From Mycolicibacterium neworleansense (GTDB lineage Bacteria; Actinomycetota; Actinomycetes; Mycobacteriales; Mycobacteriaceae), in contig NZ_CWKH01000003.1 of assembly GCF_001245615.1 (NCBI RefSeq), positions 248,001-312,000 of the forward strand: a DNA stretch of 64,000 bases, in the 5' to 3' direction. The notes beneath the pieces were generated by a model. The model did not search any database. It was not told where the DNA came from and saw nothing but the letters and a program-made list of their open reading frames with translations. This document shows, piece by piece, positions 46,681 to 56,845 of the stretch; positions within the stretch are counted from its first letter, which is position 1, and each line of letters opens with the position of its first letter. Both the position numbers and the translations under genes were made by a program.

Positions 46681-47088
46681 ATGGACTCAGTTACCCGGCT
46701 GGTCGTCGTCGCAGCGTCCGGCGCCCTGGCCCTGGCCGGCTGGGGATTGAACGTAGCCCAGGCCGATCCGGCCTTCGGGCCGAGTTATCAGGGCGGGAAC
46801 TGTCCGGGCGGGATCACCTGCACGCACTGGTGTCCGGGTGATCCGCCGATACCGGGCAGCCAGGTCATCACCTGGGATGCCGGCATCTGCCACGACTGGT
46901 ACTGGAATTCAGAGGGTGTCGTGGACATCGCCTCCAACACGATCTATCCGTGGCACGGGGTTCCGCATGAGGCTCCCCCTCCGCCGGTTCTGGGACCACC
47001 GCCACCCCCGGCTCCACCACAGCCGCTCCCCCCGGATTGCCCGCCCTGGTCACCAATCCTGGCCCCGTCGCGATGTGGCGGGCTGTAG
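46681..47088 (+). CDS. Secreted proline- and cysteine-containing protein, 135 residues
   Basis: GAGGGGAG lies upstream of ATG 46681. Signal peptide MDSVTRLVVVAASGALALAG to AQA|DP (about residue 33). The mature part has six Cys (NCPGGITCTHWCPGD, GICHDWY, DCPPW, RCGG), suggesting disulfides, and a Pro-rich segment (PPPPPAPPQPLPPD). This resembles many small exported mycobacterial proteins of unknown role. No enzymatic motif. Confidence 0.75.
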   Translation: MDSVTRLVVVAASGALALAGWGLNVAQADPAFGPSYQGGNCPGGITCTHWCPGDPPIPGSQVITWDAGICHDWYWNSEGVVDIASNTIYPWHGVPHEAPPPPVLGPPPPPAPPQPLPPDCPPWSPILAPSRCGGL

Positions 47089-47262
47089 CGCTCATTTCCG
47101 TTTCGGGGCCAAGGCCGGTTCCCCATATACCTGGCAGCACAAGGCATTCCACCGATAGCAGGCATGCTCGAGTTGCTGGAGAAGGCTAGCGGGGAGACGA
47201 AACATCAGTTGGAGGTCGGACAGGTCAACCTCGGCCCCTGAGGTCGCCCTGCCGCTCTTCAA

Positions 47263-48009
47263 TCACACCGTTCCGCGGGCGGCCCACGCGCAGGCGGTGA
47301 CGGTGACGGGTCCGCCGCCCAGATGTTCGCGAGCCACTGCCATGAGATGCGCACGACCGTCGTCATCGAGGCCTTGGACATAATCACCGGCGGGTCCCAC
47401 ACCGAATGTGTACGGCTCCCACCACTCCTGGAAAGTGGGATGCACAACCTCGACCGTGAGGGGACGCTCGTCCACCTGGCGCAGACCTGCGGCTTCGAGC
47501 ATTTCGTTCAGGTGGCCCCGATGCGCCCCGGACAGTAAGGCCTCATCCTCGGCGTTCGGATCGATGAGGTGAACCGCCTCCCAAAAAGGCGCCAGTGCGC
47601 CAGTCGGCCCGTCCCACACGCAGGCCGCGATGACGCCGCCCGGGCGGGTCACCCGCGCCATCTGCCTGATGCCGGCCACCGGGTCCGTCATGAAGTGCAC
47701 GACCAGTTGCGCCAGGGACGCATCGAAAGTGGCTGCGCCATAAGGCAATTTCTCGGCTACACCGTGGCGCGCGTCGACACTGGGGAAGCGCGCGTGAATC
47801 GCGTCGATGAACGGCGGCGAGGGGTCGATCGCCGCAACGTCGGCTCCGACCGACAACAGATGCGCGGTCAGCGCACCCGGCCCACACCCGACATCGAGCA
47901 CCTTGTCGCCCGCGCCAATTCCGGCGAATGCCACGAAGACCTCCGCCAGAGGCTCGGCGTACCGGCCCATGAAGCGCGTGTAAGCGTCCGGTGGGACGAG
48001 AAACCCCAC
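47263..48009 (-). CDS. SAM-dependent methyltransferase (UbiE/type 11)
   Basis: 248 residues from GTG 48009. SAM motif VLDVGCGPGALTAHLLS (about residues 37-53), acidic loop DVAAIDPS, and post-motif LPYGAATFDASLAQLVVHFM. The N-terminal YTRFMGRYAEPLAEVFV is common in the group. The target is unknown. It is divergent from the glyoxalase-like gene. The 174 bases after its stop side (47089-47262) hold no supported gene. Confidence 0.85.
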   Translation of the reverse strand: MGFLVPPDAYTRFMGRYAEPLAEVFVAFAGIGAGDKVLDVGCGPGALTAHLLSVGADVAAIDPSPPFIDAIHARFPSVDARHGVAEKLPYGAATFDASLAQLVVHFMTDPVAGIRQMARVTRPGGVIAACVWDGPTGALAPFWEAVHLIDPNAEDEALLSGAHRGHLNEMLEAAGLRQVDERPLTVEVVHPTFQEWWEPYTFGVGPAGDYVQGLDDDGRAHLMAVAREHLGGGPVTVTACAWAARGTV

Positions 48010-48042
48010 GAGAGAAGGCTATCCCCACAGGCCCGGGGCGAT

Positions 48043-48168
48043 ATGCGATTTGTCAGCGCTCGGATCTGGGCCGATGTCAACATGAACGTGTTTCACGCAG
48101 AGGCCGCGGGCCTCCCGCCGGTGCAGTGGAAGGATCTGCTGGAGTGCCGCCAACCCCGGGGAGACTGA
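48043..48168 (+). CDS. Possible 41-residue leader ORF coupled to the VOC gene
   Basis: Starts MRFVSARIWADVNMNVFHAE and ends with TGA overlapping the ATG of the VOC gene (TGATG). About 78 percent of third codon positions are G or C, as in real genes here. It has no family that I can name and no clear Shine-Dalgarno. It could be a translational leader or the residue of a gene; it could also be chance in GC-rich DNA. Confidence 0.3.
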   Translation: MRFVSARIWADVNMNVFHAEAAGLPPVQWKDLLECRQPRGD

Positions 48169-48548
48169 TGGCCAACCGCTGGTCCGGAGTGACGATCGAC
48201 TGCGCTGATCCCAGCCGGATGTCTGCATTCTGGGCCGCACTGCTCGGTATTCCAGCGTCGAGCGAGCATGGGGATGATCCGAACTGGGCGACCGTGGGCT
48301 CGCGCTCGGGACGGTTTCCCCGACTCACCTTCCAGCGCGTACCCGAACCGAAGGTCACCAAGGTGCGCATCCACCTGGACGTACAAGTAGACGACATCGC
48401 CGTGGGCCGTGAACAGGTCGAGGCCCTCGGCGGACGCTGGGCGGGCATCCGTAACGACTACGACGAGGGAGTGGTCCTCGTGATGCTCGACCCCGAAGGC
48501 CACGAATTCTGCCTGGTCCAATACTTCGACTGCCACGCAGCGGACTGA
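48168..48548 (+). CDS. VOC/glyoxalase-like protein
   Basis: 126 residues. MANRWSGVTIDCADPSRMSA with FWAALLG is the mycobacterial glyoxalase-like (Glyoxalase_6) start; LHF-like strand VRIHLDVQVDDI, and LDPEGHEFCLVQ at the end supply the betaalphabetabetabeta fold with a Glu/His. Metal-dependent lyase, dioxygenase or binding protein; specificity unknown. GGGGAGA upstream of ATG 48168 is a good ribosome site. Confidence 0.85.
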   Translation: MANRWSGVTIDCADPSRMSAFWAALLGIPASSEHGDDPNWATVGSRSGRFPRLTFQRVPEPKVTKVRIHLDVQVDDIAVGREQVEALGGRWAGIRNDYDEGVVLVMLDPEGHEFCLVQYFDCHAAD

Positions 48549-48561
48549 TCGTTTCAGCGCC

Positions 48562-48924
48562 CTATTTGCGGTTGACCCGGACTGCCTCTTGAATCAGCGC
48601 TTTGAACGCTTTGGCGTCCAACTCGTCATCTTCACGTAGGTCGATGGAGCGCCCGACCGGGGCCTCGAGGCTCGCGTTGAACAAATGGTCGGGGTCCCTG
48701 ACGGACGAGCCCTTGGCGAAATTCACCTTGACCTTGCCCTTGTACATCTCCAGCGTGCAGATTAGGCCGTCGAGCGAGAACGCCGGAACGCCATCAGGGT
48801 TCGATGGCTTGCGCCACTTGATCTCCTCGACGACATCGGGTTCGGCCGGGACACAAACCGCGACGGCCCGACGAGCGTGGGCCTTGTGCACGCGAATGGC
48901 GGAAATTCCGTGCATATCCCCCAC
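48562..48924 (-). CDS. DUF1801 protein, apparently with degraded N-terminus
   Basis: 120 residues at most (GTG 48924; ATG 48915 also possible). From residue 30 on it is a good DUF1801 protein: EPDVVEEIKWRKPS, AFSLDGLICTLEMYKGKVKV and NFAKGSSVRDPDHLFNASLE. The usual N-terminal helix with a WR..TLA..R..I pattern is missing; residues 1-28 look unrelated. The frame starts 19 bases after the ychF stop, which suggests a deletion at that border or a new start. The family is of unknown function, with a SCP2/YdhG-like fold. Confidence 0.65.
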   Translation of the reverse strand: MGDMHGISAIRVHKAHARRAVAVCVPAEPDVVEEIKWRKPSNPDGVPAFSLDGLICTLEMYKGKVKVNFAKGSSVRDPDHLFNASLEAPVGRSIDLREDDELDAKAFKALIQEAVRVNRK

Positions 48925-48943
48925 GCTCGGAGGCCCGCCAGGA

Positions 48944-50017
<1,074 letters not shown>

Positions 50018-50101
50018 AGGGAACACAGTCTAGGACGGTGTGACAGGCACGCCAGCGCCAGCTGGCGGCACACGGCCAGACTGAGCCGGTACGGTCTACG
50101 T

Positions 50102-51059
50102 GTGTCAGGACAGCGCGCACAGTCGGCAGTGCCGGCTGACCACCGCTCTGTACACCCGCGATTCGCCGGTGTGCCGTGGTGGGGAGCTGCGCTGGTGGCG
50201 ATCACGGCAACCGCGATCGGCTTTGCCTTCGATGCCGGTTCGGGCAGTCGCGAGCTCAGCGCGGTGTTCGCGACCTGCTATTCCCTCGGCTGCATCCTGG
50301 CCGTTCTGGCGGTTCAGCAGGCCGGTTTGTTCACCGCGGTGATCCAGCCTCCGCTCATTCTGTTCGTAGCCGTTCCCGGGTCTTATTTCCTGTTCCACGG
50401 GGGCGAGCTCGCAGGAGTGAAAGACCTTGCGATCAACTGCGGATATCCGCTGATCGAACGCTTTCCGCTGATGCTGTTCGTCTCCGCGGCGGTGCTGCTG
50501 ATCGGGCTGGGCCGGTGGTACGTCGGTCTGACGTCTCACCGCGGGGCCGACGCGGCCGAATCGACCGACCCCGCGACGGCCAAACAGACCGGCGCAACGC
50601 CGGTCGCGGGAATTGTGTCATCTGTCACAGCGAAACTTTCTGGGCTGGTTCTCCGCAAACCCGCTACTGCCTCGTCACGCCGGGACCGGACTGCCGAGCA
50701 GGATGCGTCCGCGGCCCCCGCGCTCGGCCGAGCCGGGGAGCGGCGAGCCCCGCAGAAGGGTGCGGACCCAGCCGCGCGAACCCCGCAAGCAGCCGCCGCC
50801 GGAGCGACGTGAGAAGGGCTCGTTCGACACCCCGCGTGAGCGGCCGCAACGTCCGCGGCGCCGATTCGACGACTACCAGCCGTTCGAGGAATCGTTCGAC
50901 CCGCCGACAGGTTCGGGCCGTTCTACGCATCATCCGGTGTCGCGCGTGCGTTACCGCGGTACCGAGGACGAGGACCACCGGGTCGAGCACCGCACGCGCC
51001 CCCGGTCGCCCAAGGGGACAGCCGCCAGAGGTCGGCACTCCTGGGAGTACGACGACTGA
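50102..51059 (+). pseudogene. DUF6542 membrane protein gene with probable frameshift (Rv1111c-like)
   Basis: Frame 1 (50102-50812) encodes a basic N-terminus and four membrane helices (for example WWGAALVAITATAIGFAFDA, AVFATCYSLGCILAVLAV), then a disordered region ending at a stop at 50812. A different frame, open from 50613 to 51059, carries a typical mycobacterial tail: Arg/Pro-rich, VSRVRYRGTEDEDHR and the end GRHSWEYDD. Joining them needs a +1 shift somewhere in about 50640-50710. Homologues, as recalled, are one protein of about 320 residues. It may be a real mutation, a sequencing error, or a shorter functional protein. Confidence 0.6.
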
Positions 51060-51091
51060 CGGCGCGTTGGGCTGCCCCGGTCAGGGGCCGA

Positions 51092-52105
51092 TCAGGAGCG
51101 CGGCGGACGGATCTCACGCGGCAGTGCGAACACCAATGTCTCGTTGGCCGTGGTCACCGGCTGCACAGTCCCGTAGCCATATTCGGCAAGCCGCTCGAGC
51201 ACGCCGCGCACCAGTACCTCGGGCACTGACGCCCCGGAGGTGACGCCCACGGTGGTGACGCCCTCCAGCCAGGCCGGGTCGATGTCTTCGGCGTAGTCCA
51301 CCAGATGTGACGCCTGCGAACCGGCGCCGAGGGCCACCTCGACCAGCCGCACCGAGTTCGACGAGTTGCGTGAGCCCACCACGATGACGAGCTCGCATTC
51401 GGGGGCCATCGCCTTGACGGCCACCTGACGGTTCTGCGTCGCGTAGCAGATGTCGTCGCTCGGCGGATCCTGCAGCGTCGGGAACTTCTCGCGCAGGCGG
51501 CGCACCGTCTCCATGGTCTCGTCGACGCTCAGCGTCGTCTGCGACAACCAGATGACCTTCTCCGGGTCCCGGACCGTGACCTTGTCCACCGCATCCGGGT
51601 TGTCGACAACCTGGACATGATCGGGTGCCTCGCCGGCAGTGCCGACCACCTCTTCGTGGCCCTCGTGGCCGATGAGCAGAATGTCGAAATCGTCGCGGGC
51701 GAACCGCTTGGCCTCGTTGTGGACCTTGGTGACCAGCGGGCAGGTGGCGTCGATGACCTGCAGGCTGCGCTCAGCGGCGGTCTCGTGGACGGTCGGTGCC
51801 ACGCCGTGCGCGGAGAAGACCACGATGGCCCCTTCTGGCACCTCGTCGGTCTCGTCGACGAACACCGCACCGGCCTTGGCCAGCGTCTCCACCACGTGCT
51901 TGTTGTGCACGATCTCGTGGCGCACGTAGACCGGCGCGCCGTGCTTCTCCAGGGCGCGTTCCACGGTCTCGACGGCACGGTCCACACCCGCGCAGTACCC
52001 GCGAGGCTCGGCCAGCAGGACCCGCTTGCCAGAAGCGTGCGAACCGCCGCCTGACCTCACCGAGCTCGTGGCACCCGGGATACCCATGTTGATTGTCGGC
52101 GGCAT
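51092..52105 (-). CDS. ispH: 4-hydroxy-3-methylbut-2-enyl diphosphate reductase
   Basis: 337 residues. The three [4Fe-4S] cysteines are Cys38 ([11 protein letters not shown]), Cys122 (DATCPLVTK) and Cys220 ([11 protein letters not shown]). Substrate motifs HEIVHN, FSAHGV, GHEGHEE and SRNSSNS are intact. It catalyses the last step of the MEP isoprenoid pathway. It matches M. tuberculosis LytB2 (Rv1110), including the [15 protein letters not shown] N-terminus, so ATG 52105 is used. Divergent from the lipid-droplet-type gene. Confidence 0.96.
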   Translation of the reverse strand: MPPTINMGIPGATSSVRSGGGSHASGKRVLLAEPRGYCAGVDRAVETVERALEKHGAPVYVRHEIVHNKHVVETLAKAGAVFVDETDEVPEGAIVVFSAHGVAPTVHETAAERSLQVIDATCPLVTKVHNEAKRFARDDFDILLIGHEGHEEVVGTAGEAPDHVQVVDNPDAVDKVTVRDPEKVIWLSQTTLSVDETMETVRRLREKFPTLQDPPSDDICYATQNRQVAVKAMAPECELVIVVGSRNSSNSVRLVEVALGAGSQASHLVDYAEDIDPAWLEGVTTVGVTSGASVPEVLVRGVLERLAEYGYGTVQPVTTANETLVFALPREIRPPRS

Positions 52106-52167
52106 GTCTCCAGGGTACGGGGCGACAACACAACGGAGCCAACCGTGGCTGTGGCTAGTCTGTGCAC

Positions 52168-52746
52168 ATGGGAACTGCACCGTACGGGGTCCGGCTGCTG
52201 GTGGGTGCGGCAGCGACCGCGATCGAGGAAACTCGCAAGCTGCCCCAAACCATCCTGACCTATCCCATGACGGTGGCCAGCCAGGCGGCCAACCTCGTCA
52301 TGCACGTCCAGCAGAACCTCGCCGAGCTGGTGGTCAAGGGCGACGAGACACTCGAGCAGCTGTTTCCGCCCAAGGACGAGCAGCCCGAGTGGGCCACGTT
52401 CGACGAGGACCTCGATTCGGGCTCCGATGAGGAAGCCGAAGCTCCCGCAGCCGGCGACGGTGAGCGGCGCACCGAGGGACGCTTCGCCCTCTACAGCACC
52501 GGTGAGCCCGAGACGGCCACCGCGAGCAACGGCAAGGCCTCGGGTGCCACCAAGGCGGGCGCCGCGCCCGACATCGCCGGCGAGCTCGGGTACGACGCGT
52601 TGACGCTGGCGCAGCTGCGCGCCCGGTTGACCTCGCTGCGGGTGACCGACCTTGAGGCGCTGCTGGCCTATGAAGAGGCCGGCCGGGCCCGCGCACCGTT
52701 CGTCACGCTGCTCGCCAACAGGATCACCCGCGCGACCGCGAAGTGA
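52168..52746 (+). CDS. Lipid-droplet-associated-type protein (Rv1109c-like)
   Basis: 192 residues from ATG 52168 (GTG 52162 also possible). N-terminal [20 protein letters not shown] leads into an amphipathic helix region [20 protein letters not shown]; then an acidic linker ([16 protein letters not shown]) and a C-terminal helical segment [20 protein letters not shown]. This is the mycobacterial conserved protein placed between lytB2 and xseA, which annotation pipelines link to lipid droplets; that link is recalled and not shown by motif. Its stop overlaps xseA by four bases (GTGA). Confidence 0.78.
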   Translation: MGTAPYGVRLLVGAAATAIEETRKLPQTILTYPMTVASQAANLVMHVQQNLAELVVKGDETLEQLFPPKDEQPEWATFDEDLDSGSDEEAEAPAAGDGERRTEGRFALYSTGEPETATASNGKASGATKAGAAPDIAGELGYDALTLAQLRARLTSLRVTDLEALLAYEEAGRARAPFVTLLANRITRATAK

Positions 52747-53972
52747 CCGAACCGGGTCAGTCACCTGAGAACCCCTGGCCGGTCCGGGCGGTCGCCACCC
52801 GCGTCGCGAAGTGGATCGACCGGCTTGGCACGGTGTGGGTCGAGGGTCAGCTGACCGAACTCAAGATCCGCCCGGATTCCAAGACCGTCTTCATGGTGCT
52901 GCGTGATCCGGCGGCCGACATGTCGCTGACGCTGACGTGCCCGCGCGATCTGGTGCGCAATGCCCCGGTCAAACTGACCGAGGGCACGCAGGTGATCATC
53001 TGCGGCAAACCCAACTTCTACACCGGCCGCGGCACATTCTCGTTGCGGGTCAACGAGATTCGCGCGGTCGGGATCGGTGAGCTGTTGGCCAGGATCGAGC
53101 GCCTGCGCCGGTTGCTGGAGGCCGAGGGACTGTTCGATCCGCGGCTCAAACGGCCAATCCCGTTCCTGCCCAACACCATCGGCCTGATCACCGGCCGGGC
53201 GTCGGCTGCCGAGCGTGACGTGACCACGGTCGCCGGAACCCGCTGGCCCGCGGTGCGCTTCGCGATCCGCAACACGATCGTGCAGGGGCCCAACGCGGTG
53301 CCGCAGATCATAGAGGCCCTGGCGGCCCTGGATGCCGACGACGAGGTGGACGTGATCGTCCTGGCTCGCGGCGGTGGCAGCGTCGAGGACCTGCTCCCGT
53401 TCTCCGACGAGACGCTGTGCCGGGCCATCGTCGCCTGCCGCACCCCGGTGGTGAGCGCGATCGGCCACGAACCCGACACTCCCCTGTCCGACCTCGTCGC
53501 CGACATGCGCGCGGCCACCCCGACCGACGCGGCCAAGCGGATCGTGCCCGATGCGGCCGCCGAACAGGCCCTGATCACCGATCTGCACCGCCGCAGCGCC
53601 CGCGCCCTGCGCAACTGGGTGCACCGCGAGCAGCACCACCTGGATCAGTTGCGCAGCCGCCCGGTGCTGGCGCAGCCCCTGGCGGGGCTGTCCGCGCGGG
53701 CCGACGAGATCGCGCGGGCTCGGGCCACCGCGCAGCGCGACATCACGCGACTGATCGCCGGGGAGAGCGACACCGTCGGCCACCTGTCGGCGCGGCTGAC
53801 CGCGCTCGGTCCGGCGGCCACGCTCGCGCGCGGCTACGCGGTGGTGCAGGCGGTCCCGGCGTCGGGCGCGCCGACGGTTCTGCGTTCGGTGGCCGACGCA
53901 CCGAGCGGCACCCGGTTGCGGGTGCGGGTGTCCGACGGCGTGGTCTCGGCTGTCAGTGAGGGTGGCGAGTAA
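52743..53972 (+). CDS. xseA: Exodeoxyribonuclease VII large subunit
   Basis: 409 residues. N-terminal OB fold ([31 protein letters not shown]), catalytic domain with [39 protein letters not shown] and [20 protein letters not shown]. With XseB it degrades single-stranded DNA from both ends. GTG start overlaps the preceding gene; xseB follows nine bases downstream. Confidence 0.95.
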   Translation: MTEPGQSPENPWPVRAVATRVAKWIDRLGTVWVEGQLTELKIRPDSKTVFMVLRDPAADMSLTLTCPRDLVRNAPVKLTEGTQVIICGKPNFYTGRGTFSLRVNEIRAVGIGELLARIERLRRLLEAEGLFDPRLKRPIPFLPNTIGLITGRASAAERDVTTVAGTRWPAVRFAIRNTIVQGPNAVPQIIEALAALDADDEVDVIVLARGGGSVEDLLPFSDETLCRAIVACRTPVVSAIGHEPDTPLSDLVADMRAATPTDAAKRIVPDAAAEQALITDLHRRSARALRNWVHREQHHLDQLRSRPVLAQPLAGLSARADEIARARATAQRDITRLIAGESDTVGHLSARLTALGPAATLARGYAVVQAVPASGAPTVLRSVADAPSGTRLRVRVSDGVVSAVSEGGE

Positions 53973-53980
53973 GGGTGAGC

Positions 53981-54193
53981 ATGAAGCCTATTAGTGAATT
54001 GGGCTATGAAGAGGCCCGTGACGAGCTGATCGCGGTCGTGCAGCAGCTGGAGCAGGGCGGGCTGGATCTCGATGCTTCGCTCAACCTCTGGGAACGCGGC
54101 GAGAAGCTGGCGCAACGCTGTGAAGAACACTTAGCTGGAGCCCGGCAGCGCGTCGAACAGGCACTGGCCGCGCGCGAGTCTGACGAAGATTGA
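53981..54193 (+). CDS. xseB: Exodeoxyribonuclease VII small subunit
   Basis: 70 residues from ATG 53981, which has AAGG at 6-base spacing; a GTG two codons upstream is too close to that site. [20 protein letters not shown] and [20 protein letters not shown] form the long helical hairpin typical of XseB, which coats the XseA helices. The usual next gene in M. tuberculosis, the 3-beta-hydroxysteroid dehydrogenase, follows. Confidence 0.94.
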   Translation: MKPISELGYEEARDELIAVVQQLEQGGLDLDASLNLWERGEKLAQRCEEHLAGARQRVEQALAARESDED

Positions 54194-54227
54194 TCCAGCA
54201 ACCATTTTTGCTGATCAAGCTCGAAAC

Positions 54228-54241
54228 TGGAACCTGTTTCA
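54228..54241. promoter_or_regulatory. KstR-box match upstream of 3-beta-HSD
   Basis: TGGAACCTGTTTCA fits the KstR consensus TnnAACnnGTTnnA at every fixed position. It sits in the 51 bases between xseB and the 3-beta-HSD gene. Rv1106c is a reported member of the KstR regulon in M. tuberculosis, which supports the site. Confidence 0.75.
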
Positions 54242-54256
54242 GTTATGCTGCCCGTC

Positions 54257-55342
54257 ATGGGTGACGCATCTTTGACCACCGACCTCGGCCGTGTTCTGGT
54301 GACCGGGGGCTCCGGCTTCGTCGGCGCCAACCTGGTGAACGAACTGCTCGACCGCGGATACGCGGTGCGGTCATTCGACCGAGTGCCCTCGCCGGTGGGC
54401 GATCACGCCGGCCTGGAGGTCATCGAGGGCGACATCTGCGACCAGCAGACCGTCGCCGCGGCCGTCAAGGACATCGACACGATCATCCACACCGCGGCGA
54501 TCATCGACCTGATGGGCGGCGCCTCGGTCACCGACGAGTACCGGCAGCGCAGCTTCGCGGTCAACGTGGAGGGCACCAAGAACCTCGTCCACGCGGCCCA
54601 GCAGGCGGGCGTCAAGCGCTTCGTCTACACCGCTTCCAACAGCGTGGTGATGGGCGGACAGGACATCGTCAACGGTGACGAGACCATGCCCTACACCGCC
54701 CGGTTCAACGACCTCTACACCGAGACCAAGGTGGTCGCCGAGAAGTTCGTCCTCGCTGAGAACGGCAAGCACGACATGCTGACGTGCGCGATCCGTCCCA
54801 GCGGTATCTGGGGCCGCGGCGACCAGACCATGTTCCGCAAGGTGTTCGAGAACGTGCTCGCCGGCCACGTCAAGGTGCTCGTCGGCAACAAGAACATCAA
54901 GCTCGACAACTCCTACGTGCACAACCTGATCCACGGATTCATCCTGGCCGGCCAGCACCTGGTCCCCGGTGGCACCGCCCCCGGACAGGCCTACTTCATC
55001 AACGACGGCGAGCCGATCAACATGTTCGAGTTCGCCCGCCCGGTGATTGCCGCCTGCGGCCGCAAGCTGCCGACGTTCTATGTGTCAGGCCGCCTGGTGC
55101 ACAAGGTGATGATGGCCTGGCAGTGGCTGCACTTCCGGTTCGCCCTGCCCGAGCCGTTGATCGAACCGCTTGCGGTGGAACGGCTTTACCTCAACAACTA
55201 CTTCTCGATCGCCAAGGCCCGCCGCGACCTCGGCTATGAGCCGTTGTTCACGACCCAGCAGGCCATGGCCGAGTGCATGCCCTACTACGTCGACCTGTTC
55301 CGCCAGATGGAGTCCGGCACCAAGCAGTCCGTCACCGCGTGA
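54257..55342 (+). CDS. 3-beta-hydroxysteroid dehydrogenase / cholesterol dehydrogenase (Rv1106c-like)
   Basis: 361 residues. Extended SDR: VTGGSGFVGANLVNELLDRG (NAD binding), HTAAIIDLMGG and active-site YTETK. IRPSGIWGRGDQTMFRKVFE and DNSYVHNLIHGFILAG match the mycobacterial 3-beta-HSD that oxidises cholesterol to cholest-4-en-3-one, starting sterol degradation. ATG 54257 is preferred over ATG 54245 because the KstR box ends only 3 bases before the latter. Either is possible; M. tuberculosis annotation uses the longer form. Confidence 0.92.
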   Translation: MGDASLTTDLGRVLVTGGSGFVGANLVNELLDRGYAVRSFDRVPSPVGDHAGLEVIEGDICDQQTVAAAVKDIDTIIHTAAIIDLMGGASVTDEYRQRSFAVNVEGTKNLVHAAQQAGVKRFVYTASNSVVMGGQDIVNGDETMPYTARFNDLYTETKVVAEKFVLAENGKHDMLTCAIRPSGIWGRGDQTMFRKVFENVLAGHVKVLVGNKNIKLDNSYVHNLIHGFILAGQHLVPGGTAPGQAYFINDGEPINMFEFARPVIAACGRKLPTFYVSGRLVHKVMMAWQWLHFRFALPEPLIEPLAVERLYLNNYFSIAKARRDLGYEPLFTTQQAMAECMPYYVDLFRQMESGTKQSVTA

Positions 55343-55353
55343 GCGATTACCGC

Positions 55354-55629
55354 TCAGCGGTACAGGTGCACCGGATGGTGCGTGGACTGTTCGATCCGTG
55401 CCGACGCGGCATGCAGTAGATCGCTGCCCAATGCGATGAGCGCACGGGCCGCGGCGATCTCCTCGCCGATCATCGGCGCGCCCGGGTCCTTGGGGTTTCG
55501 ATAGGCATCACCGGTGGTGGACATGGTGTCGTCGCGCACCTGTGCCCGGGCCGAGGCGTGAGTGTGGATCTCGTCTTCGGAGAACTCGATCTCGACGAGC
55601 CATTTGTTGGTCAGATCCTTGTCGTACAT
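55354..55629 (-). CDS. DUF1876 protein (Rv1738-like family)
   Basis: 91 residues. MYDKDLTNKWLVEIEFSEDE, THASARAQVRDD and ARALIALGSDLLHAASARIE match DUF1876, whose M. tuberculosis members (Rv1738, Rv2632c) are small dimers; Rv1738 is a dormancy protein whose fold resembles ribosome hibernation factors. ATG 55629 follows the TDT stop by a single base and its ribosome site lies inside the TDT gene, so the two are cotranscribed. Confidence 0.87.
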   Translation of the reverse strand: MYDKDLTNKWLVEIEFSEDEIHTHASARAQVRDDTMSTTGDAYRNPKDPGAPMIGEEIAAARALIALGSDLLHAASARIEQSTHHPVHLYR

Positions 55630-55630
55630 G

Positions 55631-56716
55631 TCAATCACCCTCCACCTCCAAGGGTGCTCTCGATACGGTCCGGACACCAGGGCGCAGCGCGACGAAAAGG
55701 TGGTGCAGCATCGCCACGAAGGCCACGGCCCACGCCGCCAGCGCGACCCAGCTCTCGGCGTACCCGATGTACTGCACGATCGGCAACTGGTCGGCCTGGC
55801 CGAGGTAGTGGCCACCGACGCCGTACATGCCGAGCGGGAAGACCACGCTCCACCACGTGGCGTCGTAGCGCACCGGGATGCGATGGACCAGGTGCCGCCA
55901 GATCCCCGCAGCGATCAACGGCGGAATCAGCCAGGTACCGAAGGCCCAGAAGAACACGGATGCCCCGGCGATGAGACCGCGAGTGGCCGCGACCATCGGG
56001 GCGTCCGCCATCTCCACGATGCGGGCCCCGGCCACCACGGTGATGGCGGTGGCACCCATCGCCACCCAATACGGCGGCGTGAGATCGGTGGGCAGCAGGG
56101 GATACACCAGGAGCCGGACGGCCACGAAGATGCCCGCTGCGCCGTACAGAAATATCCCAACCGACCACGAGAACACCGCCAACAACGCCAATTCCGATCG
56201 TCCCTCGGCGATTTCGGGTTGCAATGCCGCGGCCAGCACGGCGACGGACTGGCTGGCCACCACCCAGATGAACCAGGTGCCGTTGGCGCGTTGCAGCACC
56301 GGCCGCACGGCCTGGCCGAGAACCGCAGTCCAGGGCACCACATAGCCCAGCACCATCCACGCGGCCCAGCCGATTGCCAGGAGCGCGAACGCCAGCCCGT
56401 AGTGGCCATCGGCGGCCAGTCGGGTGCCGACCACACACGTTGCCGCCACGAACGTGAACATGGCGAAACCGCGGCTCGGATCGGTCAGGTCGGCAACGAA
56501 TTCACGGCGGTAGAAGACGGTGCGTGCCACTGTGAGGACCACCAGGACCACATAGGCGATCGCCGCCACCCACAACAGCACCACCGAAAGTGCGTAGGCC
56601 CGGTGGTAATTCATCGCGATGGACAGAATTCCGGTGGCCATGACAAGGGCGAAGTAGCCGGGATGCAGGGTGCGCACCGCCTCACGTCCGGTCGGCTCGC
56701 TCATGGATCTGGTCAT
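55631..56716 (-). CDS. TDT-family transporter (tellurite-resistance/C4-dicarboxylate, SLAC1-like)
   Basis: 361 residues from ATG 56716 (ATG 56704 also possible), ten membrane helices. HPGYFALVMATGILSIAMNY is the family start. Late helices carry FGTWLIPPLIAAGIWRHL and VVFPLGMYGVGGHYLGQA. Members transport anions such as malate, sulfite, nitrate or tellurite. The downstream DUF1876 partner suggests expression in stress or hypoxia, by inference. Divergent from the sulfatase cassette, which makes sulfite or another sulfur anion a possible substrate. Confidence 0.83.
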   Translation of the reverse strand: MTRSMSEPTGREAVRTLHPGYFALVMATGILSIAMNYHRAYALSVVLLWVAAIAYVVLVVLTVARTVFYRREFVADLTDPSRGFAMFTFVAATCVVGTRLAADGHYGLAFALLAIGWAAWMVLGYVVPWTAVLGQAVRPVLQRANGTWFIWVVASQSVAVLAAALQPEIAEGRSELALLAVFSWSVGIFLYGAAGIFVAVRLLVYPLLPTDLTPPYWVAMGATAITVVAGARIVEMADAPMVAATRGLIAGASVFFWAFGTWLIPPLIAAGIWRHLVHRIPVRYDATWWSVVFPLGMYGVGGHYLGQADQLPIVQYIGYAESWVALAAWAVAFVAMLHHLFVALRPGVRTVSRAPLEVEGD

Positions 56717-56845
56717 ACCACTGGATGGTCCGGCTGATGCCTAAATTTCAGGCGACAGGGGCGTGAAGCGATGCCCCGCACGTCACCGAGCGCCTACTGT
56801 CGAAATCGGATCGGGGAACGATCGAAACGGGCGAGGGAGCCGACA

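Noticed and set aside
47164..47241. 25-codon frame in the gap between the secreted protein and the methyltransferase
   Set aside because: Has a start and stop but no ribosome site, no hydrophobic segment and no other support; probably chance or a remnant.
50614..50632. CRP-like sequence TGTGT-N6-TCACA inside the DUF6542 gene
   Set aside because: It lies within coding sequence far from any start, so a regulatory role is unlikely.
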